From Salipiger sp. CCB-MM3 (GTDB lineage Bacteria > Pseudomonadota > Alphaproteobacteria > Rhodobacterales > Rhodobacteraceae), in the NCBI RefSeq assembly GCF_001687105.1, contig NZ_CP014595.1, forward strand, positions 1,635,001 through 1,699,000: DNA of 64,000 bases, read 5' to 3'. A model generated the notes under the pieces. It worked only from the letters and a program-made list of their open reading frames with translations. It made no database searches and was not told the DNA's origin. Position numbers and translations under genes: made by a program. Within the stretch, counting starts at the first letter, position 1. Every line of letters starts with the position of its first letter. Positions 54,122 to 64,000 of the stretch are shown piece after piece.

Positions 54122-54559
54122 TCAGCCTTTGGCAGCGGGCACTTGGTTGGCAAAGGCCTCGATCTGCGCGGCGGGGAGCGCGCCGGACTGCCGCGCCGCC
54201 TCGCGCCCCTTGCCGAAGGCGATCAGCGTCGGAATGCCGCGAATGCCGAATTTCGCCGAGGCGCGCTGGTGCTGCTCGGTGTTCAGCTTCACCAGCCGCG
54301 AGCGGCCTTTCAGCGCGGCGGCGGCCTTGGAGTATTCCGGCGCCATCATCCGGCAGGGGCCACACCACGGCGCCCAAAAATCCACGACCAGCGGCACTTC
54401 GTCGGTGCGGATCGCCTTTTCGAGCGTCGCATCGTCGATTTCATGGGCCTTCCCATCCATCAGCGCCGCGCCGCAGGTGCCGCATTTCGGGCCGGAGCCA
54501 AGTCGGTCTTGCGGGACGCGGTTGGTCTGGCCACAATCGAGGCAGACAAGCTTGACCAT
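54122..54559 (-). CDS. trxC: Thioredoxin 2 (TrxC)
   Basis: 145-residue cytoplasmic thioredoxin with an N-terminal zinc finger: CLDC and CGTC (residues 5-8 and about 27-30). The active site is FWAPWCGPCRMM. The cis-Pro region is FGIRGIPTLIAFGKG. ATG 54559 with GGAGAT upstream is chosen; the longer frame has no Zn-finger-like extension. It is divergent from the L,D-transpeptidase gene. Zn-thioredoxins are linked to oxidative-stress defence. Confidence 0.93.
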   Translation of the reverse strand: MVKLVCLDCGQTNRVPQDRLGSGPKCGTCGAALMDGKAHEIDDATLEKAIRTDEVPLVVDFWAPWCGPCRMMAPEYSKAAAALKGRSRLVKLNTEQHQRASAKFGIRGIPTLIAFGKGREAARQSGALPAAQIEAFANQVPAAKG

Positions 54560-54699
54560 TTCGTGATCTCCATACATTCGTTTCATCTGATATGTGTTCT
54601 CTGCGCAATCGTGACAATCCCCTTGAGTCAAACCCATTGAATTCGCGCGTCGCGAGACCACAATTCCCATGCTCGAAGAACAACCCAAGAGAGGTGCCC

Positions 54700-55260
54700 A
54701 TGATCACCCGCCGTACTTTCGTCACCACGGCCACCGCGGGCGCGGCACTAGCCACCGCAGCGCCGGGAGCCGCTTTCGCCCTCGAACAGAAATTCGAGCC
54801 GCAATCCGTCGGCATCCGGCAGGACCTCGAACCGGGGCAAATCCTGATCATGCCGCGGGCGCATTTCCTGTATTTCGTGACCGCGCCGGGCCAAGCGCTG
54901 CGCTATGGCGTGGGCGTCGGCAAAGCCGGGCTCGAGTTCACCGGAAACGCGGTGATTCAGGTCAAGAAGGAATGGCCCACGTGGCGCCCGACCGATGAGA
55001 TGATCGAACGCGAGCCGCAGACCTATTCGCGCTTCAAGGACAATGACTATGTTCAGCCCGGCGGCCCGCAGAACCCGCTTGGGGCGCGTGCGCTCTATCT
55101 GTTCCAGAACGGTCGCGATACGTTCTTCCGCATCCACGGCACCACCGCACCGGAGTCGATCGGGCGCTCGGTCTCCAACGGCTGTATCCGCATGCTGAAC
55201 GAGCATGTCATTGACCTCTACCAGCGCGTGCCGATCGGCACGAAGGTCACCGTTCTCTGA
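54700..55260 (+). CDS. L,D-transpeptidase (YkuD domain)
   Basis: 186-residue exported enzyme that cross-links peptidoglycan or attaches lipoproteins. The N-terminus ITRRTFVTTATAGAALATAA is a twin-arginine-like signal. The YkuD catalytic motif is spread over FFRIHGTTAPESIGRSVSNG then CIRM: His in IHG and Cys in SNGCIRM. GAGAGG precedes the ATG. The gene is divergent from trxC (140 bp between starts). Confidence 0.92.
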   Translation: MITRRTFVTTATAGAALATAAPGAAFALEQKFEPQSVGIRQDLEPGQILIMPRAHFLYFVTAPGQALRYGVGVGKAGLEFTGNAVIQVKKEWPTWRPTDEMIEREPQTYSRFKDNDYVQPGGPQNPLGARALYLFQNGRDTFFRIHGTTAPESIGRSVSNGCIRMLNEHVIDLYQRVPIGTKVTVL

Positions 55261-55321
55261 GCGCTGTCCGAGCCTAGCGGGCGCCAGCGATCCTCGTGAT
55301 TGCCGGTGCGCCGCGCGTCGA

Positions 55322-55356
55322 AGGGCGGTCCCGATGGGGCCGCCCTCGTACATTTT
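55322..55356 (+). terminator. Probable terminator of the L,D-transpeptidase gene
   Basis: AGGGCGGTCCC (55322-55332) pairs with GGGGCCGCCCT (55336-55346), 11 bp with one G-U, and CGTACATTTT follows. It is 61 bp after the stop codon. The rest of the gap to 55512 shows no gene. Confidence 0.5.
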
Positions 55357-55512
55357 GCCAAATGCCGCGGGGATGCCGATAGGAATAAACACCTGAAAAT
55401 TGCCGCATTTGGACATGAAGTCCGCCACATTCGAGCCCGAATCCGCTGGCAAAAATTCGCTCATACCACCGAGACCCGACCCATTTGGCCGCTTGTAACG
55501 AAGGGTAAGAGT

Positions 55513-55716
55513 ATGGCGATTGTAGCGATCATGGCTGGCAGCATCTTCGGATTTCTCTGCGGCCTTTTCTCTTGGATTTTCCTCGATACCTCGCTGCTGA
55601 ACGCGATCGGCCTTTATTTTTCGGTCAGCCTCGTGGCCGGTGTGCTTCCGATCATCTTCGCGATGCTCTGCGGCAATGCGCTGCGCCCGGCATCGGTCGA
55701 GACCGTCCGCTCCTGA
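55513..55716 (+). CDS. Small two-helix membrane protein
   Basis: 67 residues with two hydrophobic helices (residues 2-24 and 30-52) and a short polar tail (RPASVETVRS). AAGGGTAAGAG lies just before the ATG at 55513. No family is recognised. It stands alone between the L,D-transpeptidase terminator and the convergent tesA gene. The clear Shine-Dalgarno sequence and helix pattern support it as real. Confidence 0.6.
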   Translation: MAIVAIMAGSIFGFLCGLFSWIFLDTSLLNAIGLYFSVSLVAGVLPIIFAMLCGNALRPASVETVRS

Positions 55717-55847
55717 AATTGACGTCTGCCGAGCGCAGGCAAGTCTTTGCTCAGACAGGCGGGCCGCCAGCGTGCGGCGGGTCCGGCTAAGGCAAGAGTT
55801 TGACCGTTGGCGCTCACAGCAAAAGCGCATTTGGTCGCATGAAGGGC

Positions 55848-56519
55848 TCAGTCGTCGCCAGCCTGCGCGATAAGCTCTTCGACCTTCGGGCCCAATGCCT
55901 CGACCACTTTGCTGACCCCTTCGGCATTGGGGTGAATGCCATCCCCCTGCATCATCGCCGTCACATCCGCGGGCATCTGACCGTCCTCGCGCAGCCCGGC
56001 GAAGAAATCCTCGAGCAGCAACGTTCCGTATTCCTCGGCCAGCGCGGGATAGATCGCGTCGAACTCGGCCTTGTAGTCGGCTCCGTAGTTGCCCGGCGCG
56101 CTCATCCCCACCAGCAGCACCGGCAGGTCCCGCGATTGCGCCTCCTGCAGAATCCCCGCGAGGTTTTTGCGCGCCTCCGCAGGGTCGAGCCCGCGCAGCA
56201 TGTCGTTGCCGCCCAGCGTGACGATCATCGCGTCGATCTCCGGCGTCAGCGACCACGCCACCCGCGACAGCCCGCCCGCGGTGGTGTCACCGGAGACGCC
56301 GCCGTTGACGATGGTGACCTCATGGCCCTGCGCGCTCAGCCACGCCTGCAGTTGCGGCACCAGCCCGTCGGGCGCGGGCAGACCGTAACCCTGCGTGAGA
56401 CTGTCGCCGAGCGCGAGCACTTCGGTCGCGAGGGCCGGAATTGGATTTGTCAGAAAAGTGAGGCAGACCGCAGCCTTGCTGAGCAGGGCAAAACCCCCAT
56501 ATGTCCTTGAACGTGCCAT
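55848..56519 (-). CDS. tesA: Arylesterase / GDSL lipase (TesA-like)
   Basis: 223-residue exported SGNH hydrolase. Signal sequence (LLSKAAVCLTFLTNPIPALA), block I GDSLTQGYGLP (Ser nucleophile), block III VTLGGNDML, and block V DGIHPNAEG (Asp/His). It hydrolyses short acyl esters or thioesters. ATG 56519 gives a good signal peptide; ATG 56540 overlaps the start of the divergent ABC gene. tesA next to ybbA-ybbP is a widely conserved arrangement. Confidence 0.9.
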   Translation of the reverse strand: MARSRTYGGFALLSKAAVCLTFLTNPIPALATEVLALGDSLTQGYGLPAPDGLVPQLQAWLSAQGHEVTIVNGGVSGDTTAGGLSRVAWSLTPEIDAMIVTLGGNDMLRGLDPAEARKNLAGILQEAQSRDLPVLLVGMSAPGNYGADYKAEFDAIYPALAEEYGTLLLEDFFAGLREDGQMPADVTAMMQGDGIHPNAEGVSKVVEALGPKVEELIAQAGDD

Positions 56520-56538
56520 TTTCCGCAAAGGCCTTTCC

Positions 56539-57243
56539 ATGACCGATCCTATGATTGCCCTCAATGATGTCACTCTCAGTCTCAGGGGCAATGCCGGTCC
56601 GGTCGAAATCCTTCACGGAATCTCGATGGATGTCCGGCGCGGCGAGACGCTCGGGCTGATCGGCCCGTCGGGTTCGGGGAAAAGCTCGCTTCTGATGGTG
56701 ATGGGCGGTCTGGAAAGCGCGACTTCGGGCCGCGTCGACGTGCTGGGACAGGATCTGACCGGCATGGACGAGGACCGCATGGCCCGCTTCCGCCGCGATC
56801 ACATGGGCGTGGTGTTTCAGTCGTTCAATCTCATTCCGACGATGACCGCGCTCGAAAATGTCGCGACGCCGCTGGAGCTTGCGGGGCACAAGGATGCCTT
56901 TGCCCGCGCCGAGGCCGAGCTGGAGCGCGTCAACCTCGGGCACCGCGCTGGTCACTACCCTTCACAGATGTCGGGCGGCGAACAGCAGCGCGTGGCGCTG
57001 GCTCGCGCATCGGCGCCGCGTCCGCAGATCCTGTTGGCCGACGAGCCGACGGGCAATCTCGACGGCTCCACCGGGCAGGCGATCATGGACCTGCTCTTTG
57101 GCCTGCGCGACGAACATGGTGCGACGCTGGTGCTGGTGACCCACTCCAACCGGCTGGCCGAGCGCTGCGACCGCGTGGTGCGGCTGACCGATGGGCGGGT
57201 CGACACCGCCCACGCGCGCGGCGCGGAAAGGGCGGCTGAATGA
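56539..57243 (+). CDS. ybbA: ABC transporter ATP-binding protein (YbbA/LolD-like)
   Basis: 234-residue ATPase: Walker A GPSGSGKSS, Q-loop VFQSFNLIPTMTALENV, signature MSGGEQQRVALARA, Walker B ILLADEPTGNLD. It belongs to the MacB/LolD class that drives extracytoplasmic FtsX-type permeases and pairs with ybbP downstream (stop and start overlap by 4 bp). GCGGCCTTTCC-type upstream sequence lacks a strong site; the start is only 19 bp from the divergent tesA start. Confidence 0.9.
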   Translation: MTDPMIALNDVTLSLRGNAGPVEILHGISMDVRRGETLGLIGPSGSGKSSLLMVMGGLESATSGRVDVLGQDLTGMDEDRMARFRRDHMGVVFQSFNLIPTMTALENVATPLELAGHKDAFARAEAELERVNLGHRAGHYPSQMSGGEQQRVALARASAPRPQILLADEPTGNLDGSTGQAIMDLLFGLRDEHGATLVLVTHSNRLAERCDRVVRLTDGRVDTAHARGAERAAE

Positions 57244-59768
57244 GTCTGGCCACCGCCGCCCGCTTTGCCCGCCGCGAGCTGCGCGGCGGCGTGCATGGAT
57301 TTCGCATTTTCATCGCCTGCCTCGCGCTCGGCGTCGCCGCCATCGCGGGCGTCGGCTCGGTGCGCACGGCGATCGAGGCCGGGCTTTCGGATCAGGGCGC
57401 GGTGCTGCTTGGCGGCGATGCGCAGGCTGAGTTCACCTACCGTTTCGCCACCGAGGACGAGTTGGACTGGCTCGGCAGCATCTCCACCAAGATCTCCGAG
57501 ATCACCGATTTCCGGTCGATGACCACCGTGACCCGCGACGGCGAGACCGAGCGCGGCCTGACGCAGGTGAAATCGGTCGATGACGCCTATCCGCTTCTGG
57601 GGCAAATGGAATTGGACCCGCCGATGCCGTTGCCGCAGGCGCTGGAGGGTGCGGAGGGGCTGCCCGGCGCGGTGATGGCCCCGGTGCTGGCTGACCGTCT
57701 GGGGCTGCAGCCGGGCGACAGCTTCCGGCTCGGCACGCAGGAGTTCACCCTGTCGGCGGTGATCACCCGCGAGCCGGATGACGCGGGCGACGGCTTTGGC
57801 CTTGGCCCGCGCACGCTGGTGCGGACCTCCGATCTGCAGGGCAGCGGATTGCTGGCGCCGGGCTCGCTTTACGAATCCGAATATCGCCTTCTGCTGCCAC
57901 CGGGCAGCGATCTGGATGCGCTGAAGGCCGAAGCCGAGGCCCGTTACCGCGACACCGGCATTCGCTGGCGCGATGCGCGCAATGGGGCGCCGGGGATTGC
58001 CCGCTTTGTCGAGCGGCTGGGGCGGTTCCTCGTGCTGGTGGGGCTTTCGGGGCTTGCCGTGGGGGGCATTGGCGTGTCGGCGGCGGTGCGGGCCTATCTG
58101 GCGCGCAAGACCTCGGTCATCGCCACGCTGCGCACGCTGGGCGCGACGCGCGGCACGATCTTTCTGACCTACTTTCTGCAGATCGGCGCGCTGTCTGTGG
58201 TCGGCATCGCGCTTGGGCTGATCCTCGGCGCGGGTGTGCCGCTGCTCTTTGCGCCGATCATCGCCAGCGCGCTGCCGGTGCCGGTGGTCTTCACCCTTTA
58301 CCCCGGCCCGCTGGCCGAGGCGGCGCTTTACGGTGTACTCACCGCGCTGCTTTTTACCCTCTGGCCGCTCGCCCGTACCGAAGAAGTGCGCGCCGCCACG
58401 CTGTTCCGCGACGCGCTCGACAGCGCCAATGGTCTGCCCGCGCCGCGCTATGTGGTCGCGACGCTGGCGCTGCTGGCGGCGCTCGTGGGGTCGGCGACGC
58501 TTTTCTCGGGCGATCCGCAGGTCACGCTCTGGACCGCCGCCGGGTTGCTCGCCGCGCTGGTCATTCTCGCGCTTGCCGCCACCGCGATCCGCTGGCTGGC
58601 GCATCGCGCTGCGCCGCTGGCGCGCGGCCGCCCGGCGCTGCGGTGGGCGCTTTCGGCCATCGGCGGCCCGCGCGAGACCGCGGCCTCGGTGGTGCTGTCG
58701 CTGGGGCTCGGCCTGTCGGTGCTGGCCGCCATCGGCCAGATCGACGGCAACCTGCGGGCCTCGATCTCGCGCGATCTGCCGGAAGTGGCGCCGTCGTATT
58801 TCTTCGTCGACATCCAGCCGGATCAGATCGAGGGCTTCCGCGCCCGGCTCGCCGATGATCCGGCGGTCAGCCGGGTCGACACCGCGCCGATGCTGCGCGG
58901 CGTGGTCACACGGATCAACGGGCAGGATGCGCAGGCGGTGGCGGGCGATCATTGGGTGGTGCGCGGCGACCGCGGCATCACCTACGCCGCCGCGCCGGAC
59001 GAGCGCACCACGATTACCGAAGGCGCATGGTGGCCCGAGGATTACAGCGGCCCGCCGCAGGTCAGCTTTGCCGCCGAGGAGGCCGAGGAACTGGGTCTGA
59101 GCCTTGGCGACGAGATCACCGTCAACATCCTTGGCCGCGACATCACCGCCGAGATCACCAGCTTCCGCGAGGTGGATTTCTCCACCGCCGGGATCGGCTT
59201 TGTCATGACGCTGAACCCCGCCGCGCTGGCCGGGGCGCCGCATACGTGGATTTCCACGGTCTATGCCGAGCCGCAGGCCGAGGCGCAGATCCTGCGCGAT
59301 CTGGCCGATGCCTATCCAAATATCACCGCGATCCGGGTGCGCGACGCCATCGATCGCGTGTCGGAACTGCTCGAAGGCGTCGCCGGTGCGATCCGCTGGG
59401 GCGCGGGCGCGACGCTGCTGACCGGGTTTCTGGTGCTGATCGGCGCGGCTTCGGCGGGCGAGGCGGCGCGCAGCTACGAGGCGGCCGTGCTCAAGACCCT
59501 CGGTGCCTCGCGCGGGCGCATCCTGCGCAGCTTCGCGCTGCGCTCGGCGCTGCTGGGCGCGGCGGCGGGCGTGGTGGCACTGGCCGCGGGCCTCCTTGGT
59601 GGCTGGGCGGTGAGCCACTTCCTGATGGAAACGCGGTTCGACGTGATGTGGGGCTCGGCGCTCGGGATCATCCTTGGCGGCGCGCTGGCGACGCTGCTGG
59701 CGGGCCTCGCCTTCGCATGGCGCCCGTTGTCGGCACGACCGGCAAGGGTGCTGCGTGCCCGCGAATAG
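57240..59768 (+). CDS. ybbP: FtsX-like ABC transporter permease (YbbP)
   Basis: 842 residues with the two-module FtsX plan: an N-terminal helix (FRIFIACLALGVAAIAGVGSV), a large extracytoplasmic domain, three helices (VLVGLSGLAVGGIGVSAAVRAYL onward), a second extracytoplasmic domain, and three C-terminal helices. KTSVIATLRTLGATRGTIFLTYFLQI and AAVLKTLGASRGRILRSFALR are the paired FtsX-type cytoplasmic turns. It works with YbbA; the substrate is unknown. The gene is followed by the hisN-like phosphatase. Confidence 0.9.
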   Translation: MSLATAARFARRELRGGVHGFRIFIACLALGVAAIAGVGSVRTAIEAGLSDQGAVLLGGDAQAEFTYRFATEDELDWLGSISTKISEITDFRSMTTVTRDGETERGLTQVKSVDDAYPLLGQMELDPPMPLPQALEGAEGLPGAVMAPVLADRLGLQPGDSFRLGTQEFTLSAVITREPDDAGDGFGLGPRTLVRTSDLQGSGLLAPGSLYESEYRLLLPPGSDLDALKAEAEARYRDTGIRWRDARNGAPGIARFVERLGRFLVLVGLSGLAVGGIGVSAAVRAYLARKTSVIATLRTLGATRGTIFLTYFLQIGALSVVGIALGLILGAGVPLLFAPIIASALPVPVVFTLYPGPLAEAALYGVLTALLFTLWPLARTEEVRAATLFRDALDSANGLPAPRYVVATLALLAALVGSATLFSGDPQVTLWTAAGLLAALVILALAATAIRWLAHRAAPLARGRPALRWALSAIGGPRETAASVVLSLGLGLSVLAAIGQIDGNLRASISRDLPEVAPSYFFVDIQPDQIEGFRARLADDPAVSRVDTAPMLRGVVTRINGQDAQAVAGDHWVVRGDRGITYAAAPDERTTITEGAWWPEDYSGPPQVSFAAEEAEELGLSLGDEITVNILGRDITAEITSFREVDFSTAGIGFVMTLNPAALAGAPHTWISTVYAEPQAEAQILRDLADAYPNITAIRVRDAIDRVSELLEGVAGAIRWGAGATLLTGFLVLIGAASAGEAARSYEAAVLKTLGASRGRILRSFALRSALLGAAAGVVALAAGLLGGWAVSHFLMETRFDVMWGSALGIILGGALATLLAGLAFAWRPLSARPARVLRARE

Positions 59769-59866
59769 GGGCATTTCGCTGGTGTGCAAACAGCTGGCTT
59801 GAACCTCGGGGCAGGGGCTGGCACTTCAATAGCGACCTATGGCTGCAAAGGACGGACCTCCCTCCC

Positions 59867-60748
59867 ATGACCGATTCCCTGCCTATGCCGATCTCGGCCC
59901 CGATCTCGCAGGCACAGCGCACCAGCATTCTCAACCTGCTGCGCCGCGCGGCGAAAACCGAGATCCTGCCGCGCTTCCGGTCGCTCGATCCCAGCGAGGT
60001 CTCGGAAAAGACCGGGCGTCAGGATCTGGTGACCGCCGCCGACAAAGGCGCTGAGGCGATGATCGCGCGCGGCCTTCAGCGCATGTATCCGCACGCGCTG
60101 ATCGTCGGAGAAGAGGCGGTGGCGGAACATCCCGAGATCCGCGACAAGATCGGCGACGCGGAACTGGCCTTCACCATCGACCCGGTGGACGGCACGTGGA
60201 ACTACGCGCATGGCCTCTCGACCTTCGGCATCATCCTGTCGGCCACGCGCTTTGGCGTGCCGGTCTTCGGGATGATCTACGATCCGATCATGGACGACGT
60301 GATGGTGGCCGAGATCGGCGGCGAGGCGAAGATGCTTCTGCCCAAGCGCCGCCTCACCCGCCATGTGTCGGTCTCGGCGGGCGGCAAGCTCGACGAGTTG
60401 CAGGGCTTCATCCCCTTCTACCTGATGCCCGAGGACAAGCGCGCGCAGGTCGGCGCGGCGCTGCCGCTGTTCGAGCGCAGCCACACGCTGCGCTGCTCGG
60501 CGCATGAGTTCCGGCTCTTCGCGCAAGGCTCGGTGGATTTCCTCTTCTCGGCGCGGCTGACGCCCTGGGACCATGCGGCGGGGGCGCTGATCTCGCGCTG
60601 CGCCGGGGGCCATGTGGCGATGCTCGATGGCTCGGAATACAACGCCGCCACCCGCGAGGGCGTGCTGCTCTGCGCGTCGAACAAGGAAACATGGGAACGC
60701 ATCCGCGATGCCTTTTCCTTCCTGCTCGAGACATCTGCCGAGGGCTGA
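59867..60748 (+). CDS. hisN: Inositol-monophosphatase family phosphatase, probably histidinol-phosphatase
   Basis: 293-residue Mg-dependent phosphatase. Metal-site motifs are VGEEAV (Glu), TIDPVDGTWNYAHG (D-P-x-D-G) and TPWDHAAGALI (W-D-x-A-A-G). Alphaproteobacterial members of this clade serve as histidinol-phosphatases (HisN), but inositol-1-phosphate or other sugar phosphates remain possible. ATG 59867 follows a GGAC-rich stretch. It ends at a strong terminator and a palindromic repeat. Confidence 0.85.
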   Translation: MTDSLPMPISAPISQAQRTSILNLLRRAAKTEILPRFRSLDPSEVSEKTGRQDLVTAADKGAEAMIARGLQRMYPHALIVGEEAVAEHPEIRDKIGDAELAFTIDPVDGTWNYAHGLSTFGIILSATRFGVPVFGMIYDPIMDDVMVAEIGGEAKMLLPKRRLTRHVSVSAGGKLDELQGFIPFYLMPEDKRAQVGAALPLFERSHTLRCSAHEFRLFAQGSVDFLFSARLTPWDHAAGALISRCAGGHVAMLDGSEYNAATREGVLLCASNKETWERIRDAFSFLLETSAEG

Positions 60749-60767
60749 CCCCGCACCATGAGACGCG

Positions 60768-60798
60768 AAAAGGGCGGGACTTTAGGTCCCGCCCTTTT
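60768..60798 (+). terminator. Terminator of hisN
   Basis: AAAAGGGCGGGAC and GTCCCGCCCTTTT pair over 13 bp with a TTTAG loop. It lies 19 bp after the stop and can act on both strands. Confidence 0.9.
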
Positions 60799-60839
60799 GC
60801 TTTGGACGTGCTTTGGACGCCTGGGGCGTGCCTCCGGCG

Positions 60840-60893
60840 GGGATATTTTTGCCAAGAGGAAGGGGCTGATCTTCCTCTTGGTCCAAATATCCC
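60840..60893. repeat. Intergenic palindromic repeat, type A (copy 5)
   Basis: The arm starting GGGATATTTTTGCCAAGAGG (60840-60862) faces its inverted copy at 60871-60893 with an 8-nt loop. A GAGGGGCAGCGCCCCTC palindrome follows at 60903-60919. It separates convergent hisN and gcvP. Confidence 0.85.
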
Positions 60894-60923
60894 GGGGAGC
60901 GCGAGGGGCAGCGCCCCTCGCCC

Positions 60924-63773
<2,850 letters not shown>

Positions 63774-63846
63774 GTCGATCCGTCCAGAAACAGCAAGGTT
63801 CAGCAGGGAAGAGGGGGCAAGGCGCGGCCCTGCCCCTTTCATTGTT

Positions 63847-63861
63847 CTTCAAATACGCATC
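63847..63861. repeat. Half palindromic repeat (copy 6)
   Basis: TTCTTCAAATACGCA is the right half of the type-B palindrome. It lies in the gcvH-gcvP gap, followed by GC-rich sequence. No complete inverted partner is seen. The gap (63774-63899) has no gene. Confidence 0.5.
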
Positions 63862-63899
63862 CGCGCGGCGGTGCCGCAGGCGCGGCGCCGGGCAGGAGA

Positions 63900-64000
63900 T
63901 CAGCCGATGAAGTTCTTGTAGGCGGCTTCATCCATGAAGTCGTCGAGCGCAGAGAGGTCCTCGATCTTCATCTTGAAGAACCAGGCTTCGCCCTCGGGAT
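63900..64000 (-). CDS. gcvH: Glycine cleavage system H protein, C-terminal part (runs off window)
   Basis: The last 32 residues plus stop are visible: PEGEAWFFKMKIEDLSALDD continuing to the end YKNFIG. The G-x-A-W-[FM]-x-K pattern and the closing Y-K-x-F-I match the GcvH C-terminus; the lipoyl-lysine region lies outside. It is the gene before gcvP on the minus strand. The 5' part is beyond position 64000. Confidence 0.85.
   Translation of the reverse strand, partial: PEGEAWFFKMKIEDLSALDDFMDEAAYKNFIG

Noticed and set aside
54748..56256. 502-residue minus-strand frame opposite the L,D-transpeptidase and tesA intergenic region
   Set aside because: It overlaps two well-supported genes and mixes unrelated composition; the intergenic part contains a terminator-like hairpin instead.

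Overview
The window is high-GC chromosomal DNA from an alphaproteobacterium of the Rhodobacteraceae (roseobacter/Salipiger-like). The evidence is an alphaproteobacterial 23S-5S-tRNA-fMet rRNA operon end with a helix-45 insertion, an acuR-acuI acrylate-CoA module, the argH / small lipoprotein / lysA / DUF4175 gene order, a flagellar block with a CtrA-like box, and tesA-ybbA-ybbP. I saw no prophage, insertion sequence, CRISPR array or plasmid function. The species call is inference. Gene calls rest on motifs and family resemblance read by eye; no database search was run.

Layout. 1-2.5 kb: 3' part of an rRNA operon. 3.1-8.5 kb: oligopeptide ABC transporter operon (oppA, oppB, oppC, fused oppDF). 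8.5-10.6 kb: acuR-acuI with a clear operator, then tRNA-Pro. 10.6-20.9 kb: a DMT exporter, leucine biosynthesis on the minus strand (leuB, leuD, leuC) interrupted by an endonuclease-like gene, a membrane protein and a plus-strand CoA-transferase pair (atoDA), then an MscS channel. 20.9-29.1 kb: thiolase, a PF06475 protein with a tiny coupled upstream ORF, a hybrid histidine kinase, yaaA, recQ, arfB. 29.3-37.6 kb: a short candidate transcript with an extreme Shine-Dalgarno sequence, a queuosine-precursor transporter, a phytase-like lipoprotein, mepA, an MFS protein, a thioesterase, yggT and a large DUF4175 protein. 37.7-41.8 kb: lysA, two small lipoproteins, argH, a TlpA-like thioredoxin. 42-47.8 kb: envelope proteins, tyrC-hisC, pncB and pncA. 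47.9-54 kb: trhO and a divergent flagellar block (fliF-fliH-fliN-fliP against fliL-DUF6468-motE). 54.1-64 kb: trxC, an L,D-transpeptidase, tesA/ybbA/ybbP, a hisN-like phosphatase, and gcvP with the end of gcvH.

Functional themes. Amino-acid metabolism dominates (Leu, Lys, Arg, aromatic amino acids/His, glycine cleavage), with NAD salvage (pncA, pncB) and acyl-CoA chemistry (acuI, atoDA, thiolase). Envelope remodelling genes (mepA, extensin-like protein, L,D-transpeptidase, LptM-like lipoprotein) are scattered through the window.

The least explained signals are small. (a) A minus-strand locus at 29.3-29.47 kb whose leader matches 17 nt of the 16S rRNA 3' end, followed by an 18-codon ORF and a strong terminator. 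(b) A 35-codon Arg-rich pentapeptide-repeat ORF coupled to the PF06475 gene. (c) 38- and 28-codon ORFs between leuC and mscS. (d) A dispersed family of long intergenic palindromes, mostly at convergent gene ends. (e) A 13-bp minisatellite in front of the MFS gene. (f) A two-stem leader upstream of yhhQ.
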